From contig NZ_JASLGE010000043.1 in the NCBI RefSeq assembly GCF_030150285.1, forward strand, positions 124,001-188,000: 64,000 nucleotides of DNA, given 5' to 3'. Under the pieces are notes generated by a model. It made no database searches. It saw only the letters and a list, made by a program, of their open reading frames with translations, and was not told where the DNA came from. The translations under genes and the position numbers were made by a program. Numbering within the stretch: position 1 is the stretch's first letter; each line of letters starts with the position of its first letter. Shown here piece after piece: positions 15,806 to 23,868 of the stretch. Origin of the DNA: Pseudomonas sp. Its GTDB lineage: Bacteria > Pseudomonadota > Gammaproteobacteria > Pseudomonadales > Pseudomonadaceae.

Positions 15806-17032
15806 ATGTACAGCAACCCCCATGCCGCCCGGCTGGTGAGCCTGCAGATGCAGCTCGATCAAACCTACCTGGATATTCACCGTCGCAAAATTGATCACGA
15901 ATGGTTCGTTGAATTTGCAGCCGAACCCGCCCACAGCGAGCTGTCTGAGGTCAAGCGGCAGGTGTTGACCGCAGGGCAACGTCTGGATGAACTCAAGGCC
16001 GCCATTGACTTGAACCAGGAACGCCTGACGCAATGCCAGCGCGCTGCGAGCGGCTGGTTGTCCAGGCTGTGGCGGTCTGCCGAGCAAAGCGTGGCACAGC
16101 GCCAACTGCCCGAGCTGGAAACGCGCCTGAACATGCTCGATCAATCGGCCAAAAAAGCCCAGGCCACCTTGACCTGGTACACGCAGGAAGAGCAGCGCCT
16201 GAATGCGGATTTGCAGCGTTACCGTGCGTTTGACCCGCTCGAAGCCCAAGCGTTGATGACCCAATTGAGCGAAGCGTTGCCGGGGCTGCACAGCGGCCTT
16301 GAAGCCACGTCCCAGGCCAGCGAGCAATGGGATGCCCGCGCGGGCGGCCTGTTGCGCCAATGGCATGCGGCGCAGTACCAGCTGGATGAGCTGGCCGGTG
16401 ACATGGCGGAGGCTGAACGCTTCCAGTACAGCCTTTCCAATGCGGTAACGGCCAGGGACCGAGCCCTGGTCCACCAGCGTTGTCAGGCGCGTTTCGGCAC
16501 GGGCAACCCCGGCAGCATTCTGAGCGACCTCGACAAGGAAAAGCGCAAGCGCCAGCGAGACCTGGATAAGCTCGAAGGGCGCCTGCACGATGTCGTGGGC
16601 TTGATGGCGCATCAGATTGAAACGCTGATTATCGACGGCAATAACTTGTGTTATGCACCCTCGGAAAACGCCCGAAACCGTTTTATCGGCCTGATGGCGT
16701 TAAAGGCACTGGTTCCCCACCTGAGCAGTACGTACAAAGTGACGCTGATGTTTGACCCGGGCATTCGCGGGCAACTGGGGCTGGACGATGCCGCATTGCG
16801 GGCGGCCTTCCCGCAAGCCACTGTGGTGGTCATGCACAGCAACGCCAAGGCAGACGACGGCGTCTTGGCCGCGGCTGAATTCGACCCCCATGCTTATGTC
16901 ATCAGCAACGACAAGTTTGCCGATTACCCCGAGCACCCGGCCGTGCGCGAAGGCAAGTTGCTGACCCACCTCATTCACCCGCAATCGGTGCAGATCCAGC
17001 AGTTGCAGATCAATGTGCCGTTCAGCGCCTGA
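15806..17032 (+). CDS. Coiled-coil protein with C-terminal NYN/PIN RNase domain
   Basis: The 408-residue protein has a long helical, coiled-coil-like part (about 1-265, rich in Q, E, L and R) and a C-terminal NYN domain of the PIN nuclease fold. The catalytic-type acids are seen as DGNN (Asp277, Asn279), KADDG (Asp350, Asp351) and ISNDKFADY (Asp369), as in Zc3h12a-like RNases. The domain is therefore likely to cut single-stranded RNA with Mg2+. It is the last gene of an operon headed by an XRE regulator and a YaaW-like membrane protein. The combination suggests a membrane-linked RNA-cutting stress or defence module, but this is inference. Confidence 0.75.
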   Translation: MYSNPHAARLVSLQMQLDQTYLDIHRRKIDHEWFVEFAAEPAHSELSEVKRQVLTAGQRLDELKAAIDLNQERLTQCQRAASGWLSRLWRSAEQSVAQRQLPELETRLNMLDQSAKKAQATLTWYTQEEQRLNADLQRYRAFDPLEAQALMTQLSEALPGLHSGLEATSQASEQWDARAGGLLRQWHAAQYQLDELAGDMAEAERFQYSLSNAVTARDRALVHQRCQARFGTGNPGSILSDLDKEKRKRQRDLDKLEGRLHDVVGLMAHQIETLIIDGNNLCYAPSENARNRFIGLMALKALVPHLSSTYKVTLMFDPGIRGQLGLDDAALRAAFPQATVVVMHSNAKADDGVLAAAEFDPHAYVISNDKFADYPEHPAVREGKLLTHLIHPQSVQIQQLQINVPFSA

Positions 17033-17142
17033 ACCGCAGGCCCGGGCTCACTTCTTCTGTGTCGGGGTACTCGCGCGGCGAGCCTCGGCTATCAACACCC
17101 ACTGCCGGCACTGAGTTTGCCAACCGCTTTTGGCCCTGCGGT

Positions 17143-17192
17143 AAACCCAAAAACCCGACACGTCTTGACTGACCTGTCGGGTTTTGGGGTTT
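17143..17192. terminator. Long hairpin after the NYN gene
   Basis: Two 18-base arms (17143-17160 and 17175-17192) pair with only one mismatch, around the 14-base loop beginning CGTCTTGAC. The right arm ends in GGGGTTTTGCG. It lies 110 bases after the NYN stop in the 380-base gap before bufA1 and is probably a terminator or a palindromic repeat. The rest of the gap, up to the GGGAGAT ribosome-binding site before 17414, shows no gene or recognised promoter element. Confidence 0.6.
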
Positions 17193-17413
17193 TGCGCCGC
17201 AGGCCGCAAGCGTTGCGTATCACCGTGTATAGAGCCCCTCGCCAGATACAGCGCACTACGTTTCTCCACGTTCAGGACACAGACGCGATACACGGCTGCG
17301 TTCAACTGTGCGCACTCCGAAAGGCCGGGGGAAACGGGCAAGGCTTTTGATCGACGCCCGATGCTCACCGGCAGGGAGTACTCAACCCTTGTTCAGTAAG
17401 TCGGGAGATCAAG

Positions 17414-17686
17414 ATGAATAACAAAAACGCTTTAATGGCGGCGACGCTCGCGCTGTCACTCAGTGGCCTGGCTGTCGGTGCCCATGCGAGCGACCGCGGC
17501 CCTACCGAGAAATGCTACGGGGTCGCCCTCGCAGGCCAGAACGACTGCGCAGCGGGTGCTGGTACCTCCTGCGCCGGCACCTCGAAAGTGGATTATCAGG
17601 GCAACGCCTGGGTGCTCGTCGACAAGGGCACCTGCACCCAGATCCAGACGCCCAAAGGCCATGGCACCTTGCAGGCTCAGCCTTGA
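17414..17686 (+). CDS. bufA1: Bufferin precursor, BufA1 type (DUF2282)
   Basis: The 90-residue precursor has a cleavable signal peptide (about 25 residues ending AHA-S) and four cysteines in the family arrangement: EKCYGVA (Cys34), NDC (Cys45), TSC (Cys53) and KGTC (Cys73). Bufferins are periplasmic copper-binding RiPPs whose cysteines are turned into 5-thiooxazoles by the BufB oxidase before export; this is known from other proteobacteria. The matching enzymes lie 3' in the same operon. A GGGAGAT site lies 7 bases before ATG 17414. Confidence 0.9.
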   Translation: MNNKNALMAATLALSLSGLAVGAHASDRGPTEKCYGVALAGQNDCAAGAGTSCAGTSKVDYQGNAWVLVDKGTCTQIQTPKGHGTLQAQP

Positions 17687-18123
17687 GTGACGCCGGGTGC
17701 CCGGCAGTATTGAAGCGTGCGCTGCCCGACGCTTTGCTGCTGCTGACTGCCCGTCTGGGCATTGCCTCGGTGTTCTTTCTGTCGGCGCGGACCAAGGTGG
17801 AAGGGCTTTTGACACTTAAGCCCTCGACCTTCGTGTTGTTTCGCAGCGAGTACGCGTTGCCGCTGATCAACCCTGAATGGGCAGCCTACCTGGCCACTTA
17901 CGCTGAGCACGTGTGTGCGCTGCTGCTGGTGCTGGGTTTGCTCACCCGCCCGGCGGCGCTTGCGCTGCTGGTCATGACTGCGGTTATCGAGATTTTTGTC
18001 TATCCCGATGCCTGGTCGACGCACTTGAGTTGGGCCGGGCTGTTACTGCCCTTGTTGGTTTATGGCGGGGGGCATTGGTCATTGGACCACCTTGTGCGCC
18101 GCCGGTACCTGCCCGTGCGCTAA
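17683..18123 (+). CDS. DoxX-family membrane protein of the bufferin operon
   Basis: A 146-residue inner-membrane protein with about four helices, of the DoxX type (SVFFLSARTKVEGL, then HVCALLLVLGLLTRPAALALL). DoxX proteins occur in many bufferin operons but their task is not settled; electron transfer to the MNIO step or thiol handling are guesses. No ATG fits: the best start is TTG 17683, overlapping the bufA1 stop by 4 bases, which would couple the two translations. The open frame continues upstream inside bufA1, but that part has no DoxX features. Confidence 0.8.
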   Translation: MSDAGCPAVLKRALPDALLLLTARLGIASVFFLSARTKVEGLLTLKPSTFVLFRSEYALPLINPEWAAYLATYAEHVCALLLVLGLLTRPAALALLVMTAVIEIFVYPDAWSTHLSWAGLLLPLLVYGGGHWSLDHLVRRRYLPVR

Positions 18124-18160
18124 GCCTGTCTGCACCTTTTTAACCCATTGGAGATACACC

Positions 18161-18430
18161 ATGAACACCACCTTGAAAGCCCGTTTTAGCTCCGCCACGG
18201 TCGCTGCTTTGATGGCATTGGCTTCTGCCTCGTTTGCCGGGTCTGCCACGGCGGGCGAGAAAGAACAGCCGGCCCATTGCTACGGCATCAACACCTGCAA
18301 AGGCACCAGCCAGTGCGCCACCGCCAAGAACACCTGCAAGGGCATGAACAGTTGCAAGGGCGAAGGCAGGGTGGTCAAAGCCCCGTCCGAATGCTTGAGC
18401 GCAGGTGGCACCCTGACTGAAGCCAAGTAG
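18161..18430 (+). CDS. bufA2: Bufferin precursor, BufA2 type
   Basis: 89 residues: a signal peptide ending about ATA-G, then a short, cysteine-dense mature part with six cysteines in a repeated pattern, HCYGINTC, SQC, NTCKGMNSCKG and PSEC. This is the BufA2 bufferin type, distinct from BufA1 by its CKG repeats. A GGAG site lies 7 bases before ATG 18161. It is followed after 6 bases by a strong hairpin that separates it from the biosynthetic genes. Confidence 0.85.
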   Translation: MNTTLKARFSSATVAALMALASASFAGSATAGEKEQPAHCYGINTCKGTSQCATAKNTCKGMNSCKGEGRVVKAPSECLSAGGTLTEAK

Positions 18431-18436
18431 TCGTCT

Positions 18437-18477
18437 GGCCGGCCCGGTCATGGGGGGGGGCGGGCCGGCCCTTTTTT
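18437..18477 (+). terminator. Strong hairpin between precursors and BufB
   Basis: GGCCGGCCCG (18437-18446) pairs perfectly with CGGGCCGGCC (18461-18470), 10 bp, with a G-rich loop, and is followed by CTTTTTT. It has all parts of an intrinsic terminator, only 6 bases after bufA2 and 25 bases before bufB. It would lower transcription of bufBC relative to the two precursors. Confidence 0.8.
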
Positions 18478-18501
18478 CTCTGCAGCCCCGGAGGCCTTGC
18501 A

Positions 18502-19353
18502 ATGTCTGTCTCTGATTCCACCTTTTCAGGCTACGGTCTGGGCTTGCGCAAAGCGCACTACCGGGACTTTCTGGAGACGCGCGTGCCGGTCGACTTCGTT
18601 GAAGTGATCTCTGAAAATTTCATGGTCGAAGGCGGCCAGCCGCGCCATATCCTGCGGCAAATCCGCGAGCGCTACCCCGTTGCCCTGCATGGCGTGTCCC
18701 TGTCCATCGGCTCGGCTGACGGCCTGGACCCGGATTACCTGCGTCGTCTTAAATCGCTGGTCGATGAGGTTGAACCCGTGTTGGTCTCTGACCACATGAG
18801 TTGGTCGCGTTTCGAGGGCTTTAGTGCTCACGATCTGTTGCCTGTGCCCTACACCGAAGACGCGTTGAACACCGTCTGCGACAATATCGACCGTGCGCAG
18901 AATGTGCTCGGGCGGGCGATGTTGTTTGAAAACCCGTCGAGTTATCTGGCGGTTGATGGCGCGTCGATGACCGAATGGGCGTTTATCAGCGCCATGGCCC
19001 AACGCACCGGCTGCCACCTGCTGCTCGACGTGAACAACGTCTATGTCAGCGCCCGCAATCAGGGTTTCGATGCGCTGGCGTTTCTGCACGGGATACCCGC
19101 AGAGCGCGTGCGCCAGATTCACCTCGCCGGTCACAGCCAAGGGGAGCCGTTGCTCATTGATACCCACGACAGCCCGGTGTGTGCAGACGTGTGGGCGTTG
19201 TACGCCAAAGCCCTGTCATTGCTCGGCCCGGTCGCGAGCATGATCGAGCGCGATGACGATATTCCACCGCTGGCGGATTTGCTGGCTGAGCTGTCCAAGG
19301 CCCGCCGTATCGGCGCGGCTGACACACGGGCCCGTGCGAGGGTAGCGTCATGA
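18502..19353 (+). CDS. bufB: BufB, MNIO-family (DUF692) bufferin-modifying oxidase
   Basis: 283 residues, TIM-barrel-like DUF692 protein. MNIO enzymes use two or three iron ions to oxidise cysteines of a peptide; MbnB and TglH are relatives. The expected metal-binding patches are present: LHGVSLSIGSADG, VSDHMSW, FENPSSYL, LLLDVNNVYVSARNQG, HLAGHS and DTHDSPV. It would modify the BufA1 and BufA2 cysteines. It overlaps bufC by 4 bases. An ATG at 18502 is preceded by GGAGGCC in the terminator-proximal gap. Confidence 0.9.
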   Translation: MSVSDSTFSGYGLGLRKAHYRDFLETRVPVDFVEVISENFMVEGGQPRHILRQIRERYPVALHGVSLSIGSADGLDPDYLRRLKSLVDEVEPVLVSDHMSWSRFEGFSAHDLLPVPYTEDALNTVCDNIDRAQNVLGRAMLFENPSSYLAVDGASMTEWAFISAMAQRTGCHLLLDVNNVYVSARNQGFDALAFLHGIPAERVRQIHLAGHSQGEPLLIDTHDSPVCADVWALYAKALSLLGPVASMIERDDDIPPLADLLAELSKARRIGAADTRARARVAS

Positions 19354-20102
19354 ACCTGGCTCAATGGCAGCGCGACTTCAGCACCTGGCTGAAAACGGCG
19401 TCGGACACCAGCGCCAGCCGCTTGACGGGCGGGTCCATGGCCGGGCTCAACGTCTATCAGAACAATTACCGTGCCCAGTTGGTGGGCTGTCTGGAGCAGG
19501 CGTATCCACGTGTGCGGGTGTGGCTCGGTGCCACGTTGTTCCATAACGCGGTCATTACCCATATCCATACGCATCCTCCCCAGGCCTGGACACTCGACGC
19601 TTACCCCCGTGATTTTGGCGACACGCTGGTGGCACTGTTTCCAGACAACCCCGACCTGCATGAGCTGGCCTGGATTGAAAACGCCTTGTCCCTGGCCTTT
19701 GTCGCCGCGGATGCTGCGCCGTTGTCGCTGCACGCGTTGTCCGCCGTAGACTGGGACACCGCGCGCCTGCGCTTGACGCCCTCATTGATGACCCGCGAGC
19801 TCACCACCAATGCCAGCGGCATCTGGTCGGCCCTGTGGGAGGAAACCCCCGTTCCGGTCAGCGCCCTGTTGCCGGAACCCGGCGGGCTGATCGTTTGGCG
19901 CCGGCAGTTCACTTCGCGCCTCAAGCAGGTCGATGCTCTGGAACTCGACGCCCTGGTGTACCTGCAGGCTCACGGCTGCTTTGCTTCGCTGTGCGACAGG
20001 CTGGTAGCGCGGCTGGGTGAAGAACCGGGCATCGCCAGGGCGGGCGAGCTGCTTGCAGGCTGGCTCGCCAGCGAATTGATCACGGGTGTCGAGGCGGGTT
20101 GA
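19350..20102 (+). CDS. bufC: BufC, DUF2063 partner protein of BufB
   Basis: 250 residues with the HvfC/BufC-type DUF2063 domain in the first 100 (LAQWQRDFSTWL, then GLNVYQNNYRAQL, LEQAYPRV and FHNAVITHI). Such partner proteins hold the precursor peptide and form a complex with the MNIO enzyme. It starts inside the last codon of bufB (ATGA overlap), so the two products are made together. Confidence 0.9.
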   Translation: MNLAQWQRDFSTWLKTASDTSASRLTGGSMAGLNVYQNNYRAQLVGCLEQAYPRVRVWLGATLFHNAVITHIHTHPPQAWTLDAYPRDFGDTLVALFPDNPDLHELAWIENALSLAFVAADAAPLSLHALSAVDWDTARLRLTPSLMTRELTTNASGIWSALWEETPVPVSALLPEPGGLIVWRRQFTSRLKQVDALELDALVYLQAHGCFASLCDRLVARLGEEPGIARAGELLAGWLASELITGVEAG

Positions 20103-20319
20103 CGGGGGCAGACCTGGCCCTCGTCATGGCGCACAGCGCCTCAAGGCCCCTTTGTATTGCACTGTATCCCACGGCCCTTTCGACACGTTCTGATGTGATA
20201 GTGGTGGTTTTCGACACAGGCCAGATACCTCAAGGGCTTCAAATAGGTTCCAACAGAGGCCACGAGCGTCGCCTCGCACAGGGTGAACCCACCCTGATGG
20301 AACCCTTGGAGAACTGACC

Positions 20320-20568
20320 ATGAACGTTAAATGCCTGTCTATCGCTTGCGTGTTTGCAGCCCTGAGCAGTGTGGTGATCTCGGCACAGGCCGACACGTCG
20401 CCGCCGTTGGCTGGCCGTGCGGATATTCAGAAAGTGCTGTCAATGACCCAGGATGCATCGCCTACCTGCGGCATCGTCAACGCGCAGATGACGTACCTCA
20501 ATGCCCAAGGCCAGACACAGACCCTTCATTATCGTCGCTTTGCCGACAGCTGCGACACGACCAACTGA
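20320..20568 (+). CDS. DUF2790 small periplasmic protein
   Basis: 82 residues: a signal peptide ending AQA-D (about residue 24) and a short domain of the Pseudomonas DUF2790 family, with KVLSMTQDASPTCGIVNAQM and a final YRRFADSC motif, two cysteines that may pair. These proteins occur in several copies in Pseudomonas genomes and have no assigned role. GGAG lies 10 bases before the start. It is 217 bases after bufC, so probably a separate unit; the gap has no gene I can see. Confidence 0.75.
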   Translation: MNVKCLSIACVFAALSSVVISAQADTSPPLAGRADIQKVLSMTQDASPTCGIVNAQMTYLNAQGQTQTLHYRRFADSCDTTN

Positions 20569-20588
20569 CAGGCAGCGGACCAAAAAAC

Positions 20589-20610
20589 GCGGCGTGTATC
20601 ACGCCGCTTT
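20589..20610. terminator. Terminator after DUF2790 gene
   Basis: GCGGCGTG (20589-20596) and CACGCCGC (20600-20607) pair perfectly around TAT, with six A before and TTT after. It can end the small gene 20 bases upstream. Confidence 0.7.
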
Positions 20611-20705
20611 GCCGTACCTGATGGCCGGTCAGGTCGCCCCTTTCAACGCACGGTGAAGGCAGGGATACTGAGCGTCTTTTTTTGAAGCCTGCCAGGGATT
20701 GCGCC

Positions 20706-21146
20706 ATGCAAAAAACAATCAGACTCGCCACTGCGGCCGACATCGCGGCCATTTTTGATATCCGCACCAGTGTGGTTGAAAACCACCTCTCCCTCGAGCA
20801 ACTGACGGCCATGGGTATCACTCCCGAGGCCATCCACGAAGCGATGACGCGCTACCCCTGCCTCTGGGTCGCAGAGGTCGATGGCGTGCCGGCCGGGTTT
20901 TCGATGGCTGACGTTGAAGAGGGCTGCGTATTTGCCGCTTTCGTGCGGCCTCAATTCGAGGGGCTCGGAATCGGCCGCCGGTTGATGGCGCAAGCCGAGG
21001 CTTTGTTGTTTCAGCACCACTCAACCCTTTGGCTGGAAACCGCTGACGGCAGCCGCGCCAGTGGCTTCTACCGCGCCCTGGGCTGGCAGGCGGTGGCGAG
21101 CGTGGGGCAGGGTGATAGTCGCTTTGAGAAAACCCGGCCGGCGTGA
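20706..21146 (+). CDS. GNAT-family N-acetyltransferase
   Basis: 146 residues with a GCN5-type fold: IRLATAADIAAIFDIRTSV at the start, AAFVRPQFEGLGIGRRLM as the acetyl-CoA-binding Q/RxxGxG/A motif (near residues 79-96) and SGFYRALGWQ as motif B. It acetylates an unknown amine. ATG 20706 with AGGGA upstream is preferred over an in-frame ATG at 20682. Confidence 0.85.
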   Translation: MQKTIRLATAADIAAIFDIRTSVVENHLSLEQLTAMGITPEAIHEAMTRYPCLWVAEVDGVPAGFSMADVEEGCVFAAFVRPQFEGLGIGRRLMAQAEALLFQHHSTLWLETADGSRASGFYRALGWQAVASVGQGDSRFEKTRPA

Positions 21147-21238
21147 GCCCGCCGGTCACCGCCAGGCACGCAACCTTGGCCCCTGAACGGCAAACAGCCT
21201 GCACCACCGGTGGCGCAGGCTAAAGGGAATGCGTGAAC

Positions 21239-22678
21239 TCAACGGGACGGGGTGGCTGCCAGTGTGGCCTGAACGGCCGGGCGGCTTGTGGCGCGCGGGG
21301 TGTGCTCGGCGGAGTCGGCGGTGGCCAGGTTAAGGTCATCGCGGGCTCGCTCATCGGCGTCGGCTTGTTCCGCGGTCGACAGTTGCGAGGCGTTGTGCCC
21401 GATGCGTTTGAGCAGCAACAGCATGCACACCAGTGAGACCAGCGCATAACACGCCGACGCAATCGCCACACCGATGATGCTGCCGGTCGAGTTAAGCAGC
21501 CCTTGCGCCAATACCGGCGTGGCACCGCCCACCAACAGCGAACACAGTTGATAGGAAATCGACAGGCCGCTGTAGCGCACTTTGGTCGGGAAGGCGCGGG
21601 CGAGAATCCCACCCACCGCCCCGTAAAACATCGAGTGCGGAATGGTTGCCAGGCACATGCCGAGCACCGCGATCCAATAGATTTTGGTTTCTACCGCAAA
21701 GAACATCGCGGGCATCAAAATCAGCTCCGGGATGATCATGAACGCCACGGCCTTGCGCATGTCGATCTTCGAGACCAGCACCGCGCCGAACGGCTGGGTA
21801 ATAAACTGCACGACCAGGGAAATAATGATCACGCTCAGAAAGGTACTTTGCGCGTAGCCCAGCTCCTTGGTGGCCCATGACAGGGCAAAGGTGCTCTTGA
21901 AGTACGTGACATGAATGATCGGCAATACACCCGCGCCCAGCAGCACGATCTGCCAGTGGTTGCGCAGCACTTCCATGATCGGCAGCTTGACGGTTTTCTT
22001 CTGCTTCATCAGGCGCTGCATGTCGTCCGACTCTTCCAGCCGCAGGCGAATCACCATACCAATGATCACCAACACCGCCGACAGCAGAAACGGAATACGC
22101 CAGCCCCACAGCATAAAGTCCGAGACGGGCAGGGCGCTCAGGGCAAAGAACACCAGCGTAGCCAGCAAGTTACCGGCCGGCGAGCCTTGCTGGGCAAATG
22201 CGGCATACAGAATGCCTTTGCCCTTGGGCGCGTTTTCACTGGCGATCAAAATGGCCCCGCCCCATTCACCGCCCACGGCAATGCCCTGAATGACCCGCAA
22301 CAGCACCAGCGCAATCGGTGCCCACACGCCAATTTGGGCATAGGCGGGCAGCAGGCCGATGCACGTGGTGGCGATGCCCATCATGATCAGCGTGATCACC
22401 AGCGTGGTTTTGCGGCCGATTTTGTCGCCCAGGTGGCCGAAGATGATCCCGCCCACCGGCCGCGCGATAAACCCGGCCCACAGCGTCAGAAACGACAACA
22501 ACGTGGCCGTGCCGGGTGCCAGGTCGGCGGGGAAGAACACTTTGCCGAACACCAGGGCGGCGGCAATGCCGTAGGCATAAAAGTCGTACCACTCAATGGT
22601 GGTCCCGATAAAAGACGCCACTCCCGCCTTGCGGGCTCTTTTGTGGGCGGCAACGTGCTGCGCGGCATTCATGGTCAA
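21239..22678 (-). CDS. MHS-family metabolite:H+ symporter (MFS)
   Basis: 479 residues, 12 hydrophobic helices, of the ShiA/ProP-like MHS subfamily: the start has GTTIEWYDFYAYG, and the loop 2-3 signature is GGIIFGHLGDKIGRKTTL. Members import organic acids such as shikimate, ketoglutarate, or dicarboxylates with protons. The last 50 residues are polar and outside the family core. Its position beside a LysR gene and a CoA-ester operon suggests that it imports the acid degraded by that operon. Confidence 0.85.
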   Translation of the reverse strand: MTMNAAQHVAAHKRARKAGVASFIGTTIEWYDFYAYGIAAALVFGKVFFPADLAPGTATLLSFLTLWAGFIARPVGGIIFGHLGDKIGRKTTLVITLIMMGIATTCIGLLPAYAQIGVWAPIALVLLRVIQGIAVGGEWGGAILIASENAPKGKGILYAAFAQQGSPAGNLLATLVFFALSALPVSDFMLWGWRIPFLLSAVLVIIGMVIRLRLEESDDMQRLMKQKKTVKLPIMEVLRNHWQIVLLGAGVLPIIHVTYFKSTFALSWATKELGYAQSTFLSVIIISLVVQFITQPFGAVLVSKIDMRKAVAFMIIPELILMPAMFFAVETKIYWIAVLGMCLATIPHSMFYGAVGGILARAFPTKVRYSGLSISYQLCSLLVGGATPVLAQGLLNSTGSIIGVAIASACYALVSLVCMLLLLKRIGHNASQLSTAEQADADERARDDLNLATADSAEHTPRATSRPAVQATLAATPSR

Positions 22679-22861
22679 TTCCTGCTCGTTATTATTGTAA
22701 ATAGCCCCGACGTTCTGGCGCAGGGCTGTTGTTATTCGGCTTGGCCAACGTCCGATGAGAAGGAGCCTATACGGGCAGAAATTAAAAAAATAATGATTAA
22801 AACTTATTGTTTGATACGTGTTTTCGTATGGTCGCGCCCAGCAGCCGACCCCTCTGGGCCC

Positions 22862-23755
22862 TTACACAACCGCTGTTTGGCGGGCCTGGAACAGCGCCAG
22901 AAAACTCTGTGCGGCGGCGGAGGCGGGCTGCACCGCCAGCCGAATCGCGTGGATCTCGGAAGGCTCGCCGCCGCCATTGATGTCGCAGTAGTGCACGCCT
23001 TCTTTGGCAATCAGCGACAGGGTCTGGGGCACCAGCGCGATGCCCATTTCGTACGCCACCATCGCCACTACGGTTTGCCACAGCCGCGTCTCATGGCGAA
23101 TGCGCGGGCTGAACCCGGCCGCCACACAGCGCGCCACAATGCGGTCGTGGTAGTGCGGCGACACGTTGCGTGGAAACAGAATGAAGTCATCTTGCGCCAA
23201 CTCGGCCAGGTCGACCCGGGCCTGGCCGGCCAGCCGGTGGGAGGCGGGCAGGCAGCAGACAAAAGGCTCACTGAGCACGCGCTCACAGAGAATGCTCTCG
23301 GGGAATTTGCTCCAGTGCACAAAACCGATATCGATCTGCCCGCGCTGCAAGGCCTGAGCCTGTTCGGCGCTGTTCATCTCCATCAGCACGATCTCGGTGT
23401 CGGGGTGCGCCGCCTCGAATGTCTTGACCGCCTGTGGCAACCCGCGATGCAAGATGGAATTGACGAACCCGACACTCAACCGCCCGGCAAACCCTTGCGC
23501 CGAGCGCAACGTCAGGTGCCTGGCCTGCTCGGCCCGCAGCAGCAGGTAACGGGCCTCGTTGAGCAGCACCTGACCGGCGTTGGTCAGGCTCACGGACTTG
23601 TTGTTGCGGTTCAGCAACTGGATGTCCAACTGACTTTCGAGCTTCTTGATGTCGAAGCTCAAGGCCGGTTGCGAGATGAATAAGCGTGCCGCCGCCCGGC
23701 CAAAATGCAGCTCTTCCGCGACAGCGACAAAGTAACGAAGTTGCTTGAGATCCAT
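22862..23755 (-). CDS. LysR-family regulator of the beta-oxidation operon
   Basis: 297 residues. The N-terminal winged helix (MDLKQLRYFVAVAEELHFGRAA, 20 residues of which carry the key pattern LRYFVAVAEE) is typical, and the effector domain resembles the CatM/BenM branch that binds aromatic or dicarboxylic acids. It is transcribed away from the acyl-CoA dehydrogenase operon across 113 bases that contain a LysR-type box, and lies upstream of the MHS importer on the same strand. Probably the activator of both. Confidence 0.85.
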   Translation of the reverse strand: MDLKQLRYFVAVAEELHFGRAAARLFISQPALSFDIKKLESQLDIQLLNRNNKSVSLTNAGQVLLNEARYLLLRAEQARHLTLRSAQGFAGRLSVGFVNSILHRGLPQAVKTFEAAHPDTEIVLMEMNSAEQAQALQRGQIDIGFVHWSKFPESILCERVLSEPFVCCLPASHRLAGQARVDLAELAQDDFILFPRNVSPHYHDRIVARCVAAGFSPRIRHETRLWQTVVAMVAYEMGIALVPQTLSLIAKEGVHYCDINGGGEPSEIHAIRLAVQPASAAAQSFLALFQARQTAVV

Positions 23756-23773
23756 ACCGTTCCGCCTGGCTCA

Positions 23774-23794
23774 ACGATAATTTTTACTTATCGT
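23774..23794. promoter_or_regulatory. LysR-type T-N11-A box
   Basis: ACGATAA (23774-23780) and TTATCGT (23788-23794) are perfect 7-bp arms 7 bases apart and contain the T-N11-A core (T23778, A23790). The site is 19 bases before the LysR start and 75 bases before the operon start, the standard position of a LysR recognition site. Confidence 0.65.
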
Positions 23795-23868
23795 AGTTGA
23801 TTTACTTTGTATTAGATAGTTATCGAAGGCCCCCCTACTCTTGGCCCACAAGAATCAGGAGAGTCACC

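Noticed and set aside
15572..16612. 346-codon minus-strand frame opposite the NYN gene
   Set aside because: Mirror of a coiled-coil coding region; the plus-strand frame has a ribosome-binding site, tight operon spacing and nuclease motifs.
21911..23683. Very long plus-strand open frame of 590 codons
   Set aside because: It runs antisense to the MHS transporter and LysR genes, has His/Gln/Arg-rich sequence with no family pattern, and is a by-product of high-GC third positions.
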